From: Halosolutus amylolyticus
Lineage (GTDB): Archaea > Halobacteriota > Halobacteria > Halobacteriales > Natrialbaceae
DNA: 64,000 nt
Direction: 5' to 3'
NCBI RefSeq assembly: GCF_023566055.1
Contig: NZ_JALIQP010000004.1
Span: 434,001-498,000 of the forward strand
A program made the translations under genes and the position numbers. Below, in pieces: positions 43,024 to 51,296 of this stretch (its first letter is position 1; each line of letters starts with the position of its first letter). The notes below the pieces were generated by a model, which saw only the letters and a list, made by a program, of their open reading frames with translations, made no database searches and had not been told where the DNA came from.

Positions 43024-43369
43024 AGGTGGTAGGGTGTCCCACACAAACATAAGTATTATTTAATTTCCAGTAATATTACTATTTTGCCTGAGAGTCAAGC
43101 TGTGCGGACACTCTCACCCGCGATTCTTCAGTTAGTCGGTTATGTCGTGAGCGTTGAAACGTTGCATAACCCACTCGCGCGAGTGTGGCCGGAACATCGC
43201 TTATCGCAAGACAGCTTTGCGATCAGTGTGTAAATCGTTTCAGTGGCTACTATAGGAACGGGGTGATCGACGAACACGACCCACGGGAGGAGTCCGCACA
43301 GCCCTCATCGGTAGGTTCGGACGGCGCGAAAAGTCGTCACCGTCGAGAGGGAGCGCTGTTCGGAGTCGC
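43024..43369. other. upstream region of the two-component genes
   Basis: The 345 bases include an AT-rich stretch at 43045-43085, probably the promoter of the response regulator, and the truncated MITE listed separately. No gene is seen. Confidence 0.4.
43201..43254 (-). repeat. truncated copy of the 84-bp TATAGTAG element
   Basis: Read on the minus strand it begins TATAGTAGCCACTGAAACG and continues through ACACACTGATCGCAAAGCTGTC. It is almost identical to the first 50 bases of the copy at 49698. Similarity then stops and the second arm is missing. Confidence 0.75.
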
Positions 43370-44731
43370 TCAATTCGAGGCGTCCAGGAACGCCGCCTCG
43401 ACGACCTTCCCGAGCGTCGGGTGGGCGTGGATCGTGTCGGCCACCTCGTCGACGGTTGCGCCCGTCCGCATCGCGACGACGGCCTCGTGCACCAGCATCG
43501 ACGCCTCGTACCCGATGACGTGACAGCCCAGGATCTCGCCGTCCGGCGCCCCGAGCACCTTCACGAAGCCGTCCTCGAGTTTCTTCGCCCGTCCCATCGC
43601 CGAGTCGGCGTAGTCGGCGCGGCCGACGACGTACTCGCGCCCCTCCTCCTCGAGTTCGTCCTCGGTGGCACCGACGCCGGCGATCTGGGGCTCGGTGAAG
43701 ATCGTGTGCGGCATCGCTGTGAGATCGATCGCCCGCCGCTCGTCGTGGACGACAGTGTCGATCACGTGGCGCGTCTCGTAGTCGCCGGAGTGTTTGAACA
43801 GGGCGTTTCCGGCGACATCCCCCTGGGCCCAGACGTTCTCTGCGGTGGTTTCCAGATACTCGTTCGTCTCGACGAAGCCGCGATCGTCGACCTCGATACC
43901 GGCAGCGTCGAGGTTCAGCGCGTCGGTGTTCGGCCGTCGGCCCAGCGCGACGAGGACCTCCTCGCCCTCGACCGCGATCGTCTCGCCGTCCTCGGTTTCG
44001 GCGTGGACCCGGTGACCGTCATCGACCGCTTCGACGGCCGTCACTCGGTGCCCGGTGTAGACGTCGTGGCGATCGCTCGCGATGTCGGTGAACGCTTCGG
44101 AGACGTCGCCGTCCTCGCGGGGAACGAGCGCGTCCATCATCTCGACGATGGTGACGTCCGTCCCGATCGACTCGAAGACGTAGCCGAGTTCGACGGCGAT
44201 GTACCCGCCGCCGAGAACGACGAGACGCTCCGGCGGGTCGGTCAGGTACAGCGCCTCTTTGCTCGTCAGGTAGTCGACGTCGTCGAGACCGTCGATCGGC
44301 GGGACGACGGGACGGCTGCCCGTTGCGACGACGACCTTCTCGCTCGTTACCTCCTGTCCGTCGAGTTCGACCGTCCGATCGTCGACGAACGCGGTTCGTT
44401 CCTCGAAGAGCGTGAGATGGTCTTTCTCGCGGTATCGCTCCGCCATGTCGTCGGCGATCCCGCCAAGCAGGTCGTCCATCTCGCCGACGACGGATTCCCA
44501 GTCGATTCCCTCGAGGCTGGCGTCGACGTGGAACCGCTCGGCATCCCGAACGTGATTGACCGCGTTCGCCGCCTGGATGAGCATCTTCGAGGGGTTACAG
44601 CCCCGGTTGAGACACGTTCCACCGAGCGGTCCCGGTTCGACGAGCGCCGTCTCGAGTCCGCGATTCGCCGCCGCCGCGGCGACGTTGTTGGCTGTGCCAC
44701 CACCGATGACGAGGACGTCAAAATCGGCCAT
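43370..44731 (-). CDS. disulfide reductase flavoprotein, probable bis-gamma-glutamylcystine reductase
   Basis: This is a 453-residue member of the class I pyridine nucleotide-disulfide oxidoreductases. It has FAD motif VIGGGTANNVAAAAA, redox pair Cys40/Cys45 in GGTCLNRGCNPSKMLI, NAD(P) motif LGGGYIAVELG, VWAQGDVAGN, and a C-terminal dimer domain ending HAHPTLGKVVEAAFL. The NNVA and CNPSKMLI variants resemble the Halobacterium enzyme once labelled MerA and later shown to reduce bis-gamma-glutamylcystine, the haloarchaeal stand-in for glutathione disulfide. Dihydrolipoyl or mercuric reductase are alternatives, but the N-terminal metal domain of MerA is absent. A TATA-like element at 44757-44764 supports the start. 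Confidence 0.8.
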   Translation of the reverse strand: MADFDVLVIGGGTANNVAAAAANRGLETALVEPGPLGGTCLNRGCNPSKMLIQAANAVNHVRDAERFHVDASLEGIDWESVVGEMDDLLGGIADDMAERYREKDHLTLFEERTAFVDDRTVELDGQEVTSEKVVVATGSRPVVPPIDGLDDVDYLTSKEALYLTDPPERLVVLGGGYIAVELGYVFESIGTDVTIVEMMDALVPREDGDVSEAFTDIASDRHDVYTGHRVTAVEAVDDGHRVHAETEDGETIAVEGEEVLVALGRRPNTDALNLDAAGIEVDDRGFVETNEYLETTAENVWAQGDVAGNALFKHSGDYETRHVIDTVVHDERRAIDLTAMPHTIFTEPQIAGVGATEDELEEEGREYVVGRADYADSAMGRAKKLEDGFVKVLGAPDGEILGCHVIGYEASMLVHEAVVAMRTGATVDEVADTIHAHPTLGKVVEAAFLDASN

Positions 44732-44887
44732 TCCAGCGGTATCGACTCCGGGAACACGTAAATAGCGAACGGGGGTGTTCACCGGCGAGACACGACCGAC
44801 GGGACAGCGAGGTGGCGACGCGCTCGGCTCTCGACGACCTGTCGAGTCACGCCGACCGGACCGCATCGGGCGCCACTGCGTCGAGGA

Positions 44888-45389
44888 TCAGTGTTCGGAG
44901 TCTTCGATCTCCGCGTAGTACTCGTCTTCCGACCAGTCGCCGTCGAGGTACGCGGTGGCCCACTCCGTCTCGAGAAAGACCATGAAATCCACGGTTCCGT
45001 CGTCCTCGAGCGCGGTCGGCATCGCCCGCCGATCGAATCCCTGGTCGACGATGTCGGCGTAGGCGTCCCCGAGGATCGGGACGTCGGCCTCCAGGCCACC
45101 GCTGTCGGTGTACTCGGGGATGAACATGCCGTGTAACTCCCAGTCGGTCACCGAGAGGTCGTCGTCGACCGCCTCGACCATCTCCGCAGCGAGCGCTCGC
45201 TCCTCCTCACTGACGTCGGAGTCGTCGTCCCCGGAGCCGTCACCGCCCCCCCTGGGCGGCCTCCTGTTCGGACTCGTCCGTATCGTCCAGACAGCCTGCG
45301 ATGGTTCCGGCGCCGACGGCAGTCGCAGTCGTCAGGACGGTGCGTCTCGGAATGCCGTGCGATCGACTGAATCGGTTGTGGTCGGTCAC
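44888..45389 (-). pseudogene. Tat lipoprotein gene with a frameshift in a C7/G7 tract
   Basis: From a GTG at 45389 the frame reads a Tat lipoprotein signal (HGIPRRTVLTTATAVGAGTIAGCLDD). After QEAAQ it hits a run of seven G (plus-strand C, 45246-45252) that throws it into a stop. Removing one G joins it to the second frame: GGDGSGDDDSDVSEEERALAAEM, then VEAVDDDLSVTDWELHGMFIPEY to EIEDSEH at 44888. The restored product has about 166 residues. The second part keeps normal acidic composition and codon use. The shift may be real decay, slippage-based switching, or a sequencing error. Confidence 0.7.
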
Positions 45390-45759
45390 GTGTCCTCTCC
45401 TCGAGTGGGTTCGAACGGGGTTCTGGTTCGAATCAGCCGGTCTGATCCTGGGATCCGCGGCGGACGGCCGCGGGAGCGAGACGAATCATCGTCGTCCGTT
45501 TCGGAACGCGCCGAAGCGTCGTAGGGCGTTCGCCCCGACGGAGCCCGACACTCGAAGCGGCGGCGACGAGACGGCTATACGCATTCACCGTCGTCGCGGT
45601 ACAAAACCGTTGTGCGGTACTGGACGCGACCCGTGAGACCGTTCGGAGACGGTCGGTGCTTCGAGGTGCTTCCGCGGCCTCTGTACTGACGATCGGGGCC
45701 CCGATCGTCACCGACTCTCGCGAGCGATCCGTCGTCTCGCCGTCGCTCTCACCCGGATG
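45390..45759. other. intergenic region with a perfect palindrome
   Basis: No gene is seen in these 370 bases; open frames are Arg/Ser/Thr-rich. The only structure is a perfect palindrome with no spacer at 45687-45710, TGACGATCGGGG followed directly by its reverse complement. It lies about 50 bases beyond the stop of the membrane protein gene and could be a 3'-end hairpin or a binding site. Confidence 0.5.
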
Positions 45760-46350
45760 TCACTCAACGTCGATCGTTCCGGCGACGTACACCAGACTCA
45801 GGAACAACGTGGCGACGCCCAGGGGCAACAGCCACGCGAACGTGGTCAGCAGAAGGCCGCTCGCCTGTATCCCGAGGGCGATCAGGACGACGGGGCCACA
45901 GCACACCGTCCCGGACAGCAGCGCGGGTACCGACGCGAGCAGGCCGGACCCCGCGCCGATCCCGCAGGCCGCCGGCTGCACGACCGCGAGGTAGGTCAGT
46001 CCGAGATTGATCCCGACGAGGCCGGCGATCAGGAGGCCGATCGCGAGGTTGAGCGGCGACACCAGGAGTCGAACGACGCCGGTGTCGAGGAGCGCGACGG
46101 CCTCGAACGTCGCCGGGCCGGTCCGGGCGACCATCCGGCCCAGCGGGTCGTCGACCACGACCAGGGTCGCCGCCACGTCTGGTCGAAACGCCAGATCGCC
46201 GACGGCCCAGAGGAAGGCCACGAGGTAGCCGATCGCGACGACGGATGCGATCGCCAGCGAATCGTACCGCCGGACGACGAGTGCCGTCGCAGCCGCCGTC
46301 TCGTCGAGTCGCCGCCGCGGATTCGGAACGAATCGACGATCGGTGCTCAT
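45760..46350 (-). CDS. polytopic membrane protein with cysteine pair resembling MerT
   Basis: The 196-residue protein has about four or five helices. After a helix near residues 48-68 comes a loop domain (DDPLGRMVARTGPATFEAVALL), then helices with VQPAACGIGAG and SGTVCCGPVVLIALGIQASG. Paired Cys followed by Gly-Pro in a helix is reminiscent of mercury importers such as MerT and of other metal or thiol membrane carriers. That is resemblance, not homology I can prove. Its ATG (46350) overlaps the stop of the DUF3179 lipoprotein gene as ATGA, so the two are translationally coupled. Confidence 0.6.
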   Translation of the reverse strand: MSTDRRFVPNPRRRLDETAAATALVVRRYDSLAIASVVAIGYLVAFLWAVGDLAFRPDVAATLVVVDDPLGRMVARTGPATFEAVALLDTGVVRLLVSPLNLAIGLLIAGLVGINLGLTYLAVVQPAACGIGAGSGLLASVPALLSGTVCCGPVVLIALGIQASGLLLTTFAWLLPLGVATLFLSLVYVAGTIDVE

Positions 46351-47447
46351 TCGTGGACCTCCGTCGACGGGTAGTAGCCGTACCAGGCGAACCACATCGC
46401 GTCGAACGCGATCTCGCGCTCGAGGGGGAGTTCGTCGGCCTCGTACTCGTCACCGCCGACGGTGAATCTCCCGTCGTCGTGCTCGACCGTCTCGTCGCCG
46501 GGGTTCCGGTACACGTAGCCCGTGTCGAGTCCCTCGTCGTGGACGGTCACGTACGGGACGTCGTTCACCGTCCCCTCGACGACCGTACGTTCGCGGAGGG
46601 TCGCTTTGGGAACCGCGACCGCGCCGTCGGCGTTCCGTGCTCCGACGACGACCGCCTTCGCGGGGAACCGATCGTCGGTCGTCAGCGGACTGAACAGCGT
46701 GTTCGCGCTGTCGTAGTATCCGGTCCGGGGATTGTATCCCCCGTAGGGATCGTCGCCGTAATTTCGAATGTGGCCAGTTTCCTCGGTGAGCACGACCGTC
46801 TCCGGATACGACTCGCGCCACCGCTCCCACGTCGTCCAGATCACCCGGAACTCATCGAGGTAGGCTCCTTCGTGCGGACCGCGGATCCCCCGCGCGAGCA
46901 TCTGGGGCCACCACGTCTCCGTCCCGCGATCGTACATGACGAGGTTGCTGTTGACGAGTCGGCCGGAGACGCCGAACTCGACCTCGCCGCGACAGAAGCC
47001 CTGTGCGGTTCCGGTCAGCGGACAGTACGTCACCGCGACCGGTTCGTCGCCGACGACGTCGTTCACGACCTCGTGCCAGACGAGGACGTGCTGGGGGTAG
47101 GCCTTCGCCTCGCCGTTCAGTTCGACGCCGAATACCGGATCGCCGTCAGTCAGGTTCGTCGGCGGCTCGTCGGCCGCGGTGAACTGTGGCTCGTCGATCG
47201 AGGGGATGCCGTCCTGTCCCGGACCGCCGGAGAGACTCGCGTCCTCGAGTTCCTCGGTCGTGTACTCCTCCGGAAGCGATCGGTCGGCAGTCGGCGGGCC
47301 GCCGGTCGACGCGTCCTCGGCACCCGCTCCGCGATCGGGATCACCGGCGGTGTCCAGACAGCCTGCCAGGGTGGCGAGACCGACGCCCCCGATCGTGCCG
47401 ATAACGGACCGTCTGGAGATGCCGCCGGGTTTTCGTCCGTCTCGCAT
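46347..47447 (-). CDS. DUF3179 lipoprotein, surface-exposed
   Basis: This 366-residue protein opens with a Tat lipoprotein signal (RRSVIGTIGGVGLATLAGCLD). A Ser/Gly/Asp-rich spacer follows, then the DUF3179 domain (PVFGVELNGEAKAYPQHVLVWHEVVNDVV, VTYCPLTGTAQGFCRG, VEFGVSGRLVNSNLVMYDRGTETWWPQ, RWRESYPETVVLTEETG). It shares family but not localisation with the protein at 34039. One retained Cys in CPLTG and another in FCRG may bind a metal or heme. It is divergent from the beta-propeller lipoprotein at 47550 and coupled to the membrane protein downstream. Function unknown. Confidence 0.85.
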   Translation of the reverse strand: MRDGRKPGGISRRSVIGTIGGVGLATLAGCLDTAGDPDRGAGAEDASTGGPPTADRSLPEEYTTEELEDASLSGGPGQDGIPSIDEPQFTAADEPPTNLTDGDPVFGVELNGEAKAYPQHVLVWHEVVNDVVGDEPVAVTYCPLTGTAQGFCRGEVEFGVSGRLVNSNLVMYDRGTETWWPQMLARGIRGPHEGAYLDEFRVIWTTWERWRESYPETVVLTEETGHIRNYGDDPYGGYNPRTGYYDSANTLFSPLTTDDRFPAKAVVVGARNADGAVAVPKATLRERTVVEGTVNDVPYVTVHDEGLDTGYVYRNPGDETVEHDDGRFTVGGDEYEADELPLEREIAFDAMWFAWYGYYPSTEVHE

Positions 47448-47519
47448 AGGTATCGAGAGGTGTGCGTCCCCAATAACCCGACGTTGGTCGTGTGCGATCG
47501 ACGCACAGGCGCGTTTCAG

Positions 47520-47528
47520 TATTTATTA
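47520..47528 (+). promoter_or_regulatory. TATA box of the beta-propeller lipoprotein
   Basis: TATTTATTA is centred 26 bases before the ATG at 47550, supporting a leaderless start. Confidence 0.6.
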
Positions 47529-47549
47529 TCGGCGGGTCGTAACCCACGT

Positions 47550-48788
47550 ATGGGCCACGAGGGAGGGGACAGCGGGAGCAGACAGGACCGGTTTCGAACG
47601 AACCCGGCTGCGACGGACCCGTTCCGGGAGGGGATCGATCGGCGCAGAATGCTACAATCGTCGGCCGCCATCGGGACGACCGCGACGGCGACGCTGTCTG
47701 GCTGTCTGTCCGATTCGAACGGAGCGCGTGCGCCGACGGTGTACGTGTTCAACAACGGCGATCGAACGCTGAGCATCGTCGACGCCGACGCCGACGAACT
47801 GGTCGAGACCGTCTTCATCGATACGACGGCGTCGTTCCCGGCCAACCAGTACGGCACCGGCGCCGATTCGCCGTCCGAGACGCTCTGGCTCAACGTCTCC
47901 GGCGGCGTCAGGGCCCTCGACCAGCACACGGTCGACGAGGTCGCGGCGATCGAGACCGGGTTCGAGCCGAACTACCCGAACCTGACGCCGGACGGGAACC
48001 ACCTGCTCGTCGCCGCCGGCGGAACGACCACCATCGATCCCGACCCGGACGATCCGCCGGACCACGTCATCCTTCGAATCGACGCCGATCGCGAGAGCGA
48101 TACGTTCGGCGAGGTCACGGGCGAAATCGAGGTCGGGTACACCGGGCCGTGCGATACGACGCTGACCCCGAACGGCGAGTACGGATTCGTGGCGGACATC
48201 GCGAACGAGACGCTGACCGTGGTCCGCGTCGATCCGTTCGAAATCGTCACGCGAGTCGACGTCGGCGACCCCGCAGGGGAGGGGAACGTCCTGCCGTTCA
48301 TGTGCACCGCGTCGTTCGACGGCGATCTTCTCCTGGTCGAGAACGGCGAGGGCGAACTCGACCGAATCACTCGAGACGACGGTCTTTCGGCGCCACCGAT
48401 CACGAGCGAGATCTCCCCCGACACCGACGCAGCCTACCTCTTCACTCCCGGTATCGACGCCGTGACGGTGATCGACCTCGACGAACGGGCCGTCGACCGC
48501 GAACTCGACGTCGGCGGGAGTGCGATATCCGGCGCGTGGGGTCCCCACCGGGAGAAACTGTACGTTCCGGTCCAGACCGCGAACCACGTCGCAGTAATCG
48601 ACCCCGAGCGGCGGGCCGTGCTCACGACGATCGATACCGGGGAGACGCCGACGGGGGCCGTCGGCGGGATGGTTCGGCCCGAGACGACCACCAGCCAGCG
48701 ACTGCGAAGTTCGCTGGCGACGCTCGGCGTCTCGTTCGGTGACCGGGAACCGACGTTCTGCCCCGACGACAACTGTTACTGTGGGTGA
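47550..48788 (+). CDS. beta-propeller (YVTN/YncE-like) lipoprotein with C-terminal cysteine cluster
   Basis: The 412-residue protein has a twin-arginine signal (DRRRMLQSSAAIGTTATATLSGC) with lipobox Cys. Repeated blades follow: YVFNNGDRTLSIVDADADELVETVFID, LTPDGNHLLVAAGG, LTPNGEYGFVADIANETLTVVRVD, YLFTPGIDAVTVIDLDERAVDRELD, KLYVPVQTANHVAVIDPERRAVLTTIDTG. This gives a six- or seven-bladed propeller as in YncE or cytochrome d1 relatives. The last residues are CPDDNCYCG, three cysteines that could bind a metal ion. No heme motif is seen. It shares a divergent promoter region with the DUF3179 lipoprotein, suggesting joint work at the cell surface. Confidence 0.82.
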   Translation: MGHEGGDSGSRQDRFRTNPAATDPFREGIDRRRMLQSSAAIGTTATATLSGCLSDSNGARAPTVYVFNNGDRTLSIVDADADELVETVFIDTTASFPANQYGTGADSPSETLWLNVSGGVRALDQHTVDEVAAIETGFEPNYPNLTPDGNHLLVAAGGTTTIDPDPDDPPDHVILRIDADRESDTFGEVTGEIEVGYTGPCDTTLTPNGEYGFVADIANETLTVVRVDPFEIVTRVDVGDPAGEGNVLPFMCTASFDGDLLLVENGEGELDRITRDDGLSAPPITSEISPDTDAAYLFTPGIDAVTVIDLDERAVDRELDVGGSAISGAWGPHREKLYVPVQTANHVAVIDPERRAVLTTIDTGETPTGAVGGMVRPETTTSQRLRSSLATLGVSFGDREPTFCPDDNCYCG

Positions 48789-48943
48789 CAGTGCCGCGTC
48801 ATCGCCGTCGTTCGATTCGATCGGCTGAACCGCGAGCACCGGCTTCGAATCCGATACTGGCGGCCCCTCGATCGGTACCCTGCTGACGTATTCGCCGTCG
48901 CGACGACAGTGCCGTTTTCCCGGTCCGGCCCGTACGACCGGGT

Positions 48944-49360
48944 ATGCCCGTCGAAACGGACGCCGAAGTACGAGAGATACTCGGACGAGAAACCGTCGCC
49001 GTCGTCGGGTGTTCGTCGACGCCCGGCAAGGACGCCCACGAGATACCGGCGTATCTCCAGCGACAGGGCTACGAGGTCGTCCCGGTCAATCCGTACGCGG
49101 ACGAGGTCCTCGGGAAGCCGGCCGCCGACTCGCTCTCCGACGTCGAGGAGGACATCGACATCGTCGACGTATTCCGACCGAGCGACGAGGTGTCCGGCAT
49201 CGTCGACGAGGTGCTCGACCGCGACGACGTCGACGTCGTCTGGCTCCAGCTCGGGATTCACGACGACGAGGCCGTCGCCCGAGCGGAGGACGCTGGCGTC
49301 CGAGTCGTCCAGGACCGGTGTATGAAACCCGAGCACCAGCGCCTCATCGCGTCTCGGTGA
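48944..49360 (+). CDS. CoA-binding domain protein
   Basis: The 138-residue protein is a single CoA-binding Rossmann domain. It has VAVVGCSSTPGKDAHEIPAYLQRQGYEVVPVNPYADEVLG, then DIVDVFRPSDEVSGIVDEVL, VWLQLGIHDDEAV and VVQDRCMKPEHQRL. Small stand-alone members (YccU-like) bind CoA or related nucleotides, and their physiological role is unsettled. It is complete. A frameshifted remnant follows 3 bases later. Confidence 0.85.
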   Translation: MPVETDAEVREILGRETVAVVGCSSTPGKDAHEIPAYLQRQGYEVVPVNPYADEVLGKPAADSLSDVEEDIDIVDVFRPSDEVSGIVDEVLDRDDVDVVWLQLGIHDDEAVARAEDAGVRVVQDRCMKPEHQRLIASR

Positions 49361-49363
49361 CCG

Positions 49364-49638
49364 GTGCCGGTTCCGCGGCTGACGTTGTCCGGCCGGATCA
49401 TCGATCATCTGACGAGACACTGTCAGGAGGCGCTCGACGCCGCCGTCGACGCCTTCAACGAAGCGGGCACAGCGGCCCGACGCGGGAACCGACGATCGAC
49501 GCAGACGCCGACTGGAAGACGCAACTCACCAGGGGGTGCCGGCTCCTCGCCGTCGAACGGCAGGCCGAATCGATGCATCGACTGGCCCGCGAACTCCACC
49601 GACACGTCACCGGCCAGATCCGCGAAGGCGGCGTCTGA
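49364..49638 (+). pseudogene. frameshifted remnant of an unknown helical protein
   Basis: Protein-like sequence appears in two frames. First comes LTLSGRIIDHLTRHCQEALDAAVDAFNEAGTAARR (from about 49376). After about 49480 another frame reads REPTIDADADWKTQLTRGCRLLAVERQAESMHRLARELHRHVTGQIREGGV, with stop TGA at 49636-49638. Joined, these give one acidic helical protein of about 85 residues. Each half alone degenerates into Arg/Ser-rich nonsense. I do not recognise the family. It could also be two unrelated shadows, so confidence is modest. Confidence 0.4.
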
Positions 49639-49697
49639 AACTGGACCGCTGACCGTCCACCGAACGAGTCGAGCCCCGACCACCGACACCGTCCGAG

Positions 49698-49781
49698 TAT
49701 AGTAGCCACTGAAACGATTTACACACTGATCGCAAAGCTGTCCTGCGATCAGGTGTGCATTGACTTTCAGTGGCTACTATA
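49698..49781. repeat. 84-bp MITE-like palindrome, TATAGTAG family, copy A
   Basis: The element is a nearly complete inverted repeat. Ends TATAGTAGCCACTGAAA pair perfectly with the far end over 17 bases. An inner stem has ACACACTGATCGCA facing TGCGATCAGGTGTG. If TA is taken as target duplication, the unit is TAGTAGCC...GGCTACTA, as for IS630/mariner-like elements. No transposase is present, so it would be non-autonomous. Confidence 0.8.
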
Positions 49782-50000
49782 GCACGGCTCAAACACTTTC
49801 CCCTCCAACGCCGCAATATCACTCGGGTATGTCCGTCGAGTTGCTAGACGGGAGTGGTGGGCCGATCCGACTTGCAAAGGGGGACGCTCCCGTGGATTGC
49901 AACCGAGTAGATACCACTCGAACAGATCGAGGACGAACTCGAATTCGTGTTCGCGTTCGGGATGGGTGACGACACTGGCCGTCACCCAACAGTTGAGGCC
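49782..50000. other. short intergenic stretch with a minus-strand coding-like remnant
   Basis: On the minus strand the sequence reads a protein-like run (FEFVLDLFEWYLLGCNPRER...) that ends exactly at a TGA formed by the terminal repeat of copy A. It may be the truncated tail of an unknown gene interrupted by the element. No start or family is visible. Confidence 0.25.
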
Positions 50001-51296
50001 ATGGATCGCGAATTGCAACCGATACCTGTGTCGAACACCCACCGGCAGCACGACCTCGTCGTCTGGGGGGCCACTGGCGTCGCTGGCCGCCTCGTCGCCG
50101 AGTATCTCACTGCACAGTACACACCGGACCAGCTCTCGCTCGCACTCGGCGGTCGCAGCGAGCGTCGGCTCCACGAACTGGAAACAGCACTCGGAGAACG
50201 GCGTTCTGCGTGGGATGACATCCCGATCGTCCTCGGCGACGCGACCGAGCCCGACAGTCTCCACGCCATCGCCGAAGACACGCGTGTCGTCTGTACGACG
50301 GTCGGCCCGTACACGACGTATGGCACACCACTCGTCGAGGCATGCATCGCCGCCGAAACGGACTACTGTGATCTGACGGGCGAGGTGAACTGGGTGCGGG
50401 AGATGATCGATCGATACCACGACGACGCGATCGAGGCAGGCACTCGAATCGTCCACAGCTGTGGATTCGACTCGATCCCCAGCGATCTCGGGACGAAACT
50501 CGTTCAATCGTTCGCCATCGACGAGTTCGGGACGCCGTGCGATATGGCATACATCTACCTGGAGGACAGTCGCGGGAGCGTGAGCGGTGGCACGATGGCC
50601 AGTGCAATCGAAGTGTTTCGCGCCGCGTCGACCGACCCACTTGCCCAGCAGACGCTTCGGAACCCGTACTCGCTGGCACCGAAAGGTGAGCGCGACGGCG
50701 TCGATCCGGGCGCACAGTCCGTCCCGAAAAAGGACCCCCTACGATCGGTGTGGACGGCTCCGTCGCCGATGGCGGTGGTGAACGAACGGGTCGTTCGACG
50801 CAGCAACGCGCTGCTCGGGTATCCGTGGGGGCGTGAGTTCGAGTGCACAGAAGTGTTTCCCACGGGCGACGGCCTCGGCGGCCCGGCACGTGCAAGCGCT
50901 GTCTGGGCGGGGATCATGGCCGCTACTGCTGGGATGGCGTTCGGTCCGACACGAGACGGATTACGTCGATTCGTGTTCCCGGATCCGGGCGAGGGGCCGA
51001 CGAGAGAGCAGATCGAAAACGGGTATTTCACCGTCCGCGTACTCGGCCGTGGAACCGCCACTGACGGCCCGTTCGTCGTGGAGAGTCAGATTAGCGCCGA
51101 TCGGGATCCGGGCTACGGCGCGACCGCGAGGATGCTCAGCGAGGCTGCGATGTGCCTGGTGCGCAACCAGACCGACTCACCGCTCGCGGGTGGAATTCTC
51201 ACGCCGGCGTCAGGTATCGGTGACCCACTTGCTGACAGGCTTCGGCAGGCGGGACTGGATGTGGAAGTTGACGTGTGGGATAGTCCGCCCGCGTGA
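50001..51296 (+). CDS. saccharopine dehydrogenase-family protein (trans-acting enoyl reductase-like)
   Basis: The 431-residue protein has an N-terminal NAD(P) fold (HDLVVWGATGVAGRLVAEYL, ALGGRSERRLHEL) and TTVGPYTTYGTPLVEACIAAETDYCDLTGEVNWVREMI. A substrate domain follows (SCGFDSIPSDLGTKLV, FRAASTDPLAQQTLRNPYSL). This matches the group related to mycobacterial trans-acting enoyl reductase and eukaryotic SCCPDH. Likely a lipid or fatty-acyl reductase, but the substrate is unknown. The ATG at 50001 is favoured; upstream frame is out of character. Its TGA (51294-51296) is the flank of palindromic element copy 3. Confidence 0.85.
   Translation: MDRELQPIPVSNTHRQHDLVVWGATGVAGRLVAEYLTAQYTPDQLSLALGGRSERRLHELETALGERRSAWDDIPIVLGDATEPDSLHAIAEDTRVVCTTVGPYTTYGTPLVEACIAAETDYCDLTGEVNWVREMIDRYHDDAIEAGTRIVHSCGFDSIPSDLGTKLVQSFAIDEFGTPCDMAYIYLEDSRGSVSGGTMASAIEVFRAASTDPLAQQTLRNPYSLAPKGERDGVDPGAQSVPKKDPLRSVWTAPSPMAVVNERVVRRSNALLGYPWGREFECTEVFPTGDGLGGPARASAVWAGIMAATAGMAFGPTRDGLRRFVFPDPGEGPTREQIENGYFTVRVLGRGTATDGPFVVESQISADRDPGYGATARMLSEAAMCLVRNQTDSPLAGGILTPASGIGDPLADRLRQAGLDVEVDVWDSPPA

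Noticed and set aside
43370-44731. Mercuric reductase
   Set aside because: The redox motif alone fits, but the N-terminal metal domain is missing and the NNVA and CNPSKMLI variants favour bis-gamma-glutamylcystine reductase.
46245-47549. Upstream extension of the beta-propeller frame across the DUF3179 gene
   Set aside because: It overlaps a well-supported gene on the other strand. A TATA box and signal peptide place the start at 47550.
49767-50507. Minus-strand frame opposite the saccharopine dehydrogenase-like start
   Set aside because: Most of it is an antisense shadow. Only the part at 49782-49960 looks coding-like and is listed as an uncertain remnant.
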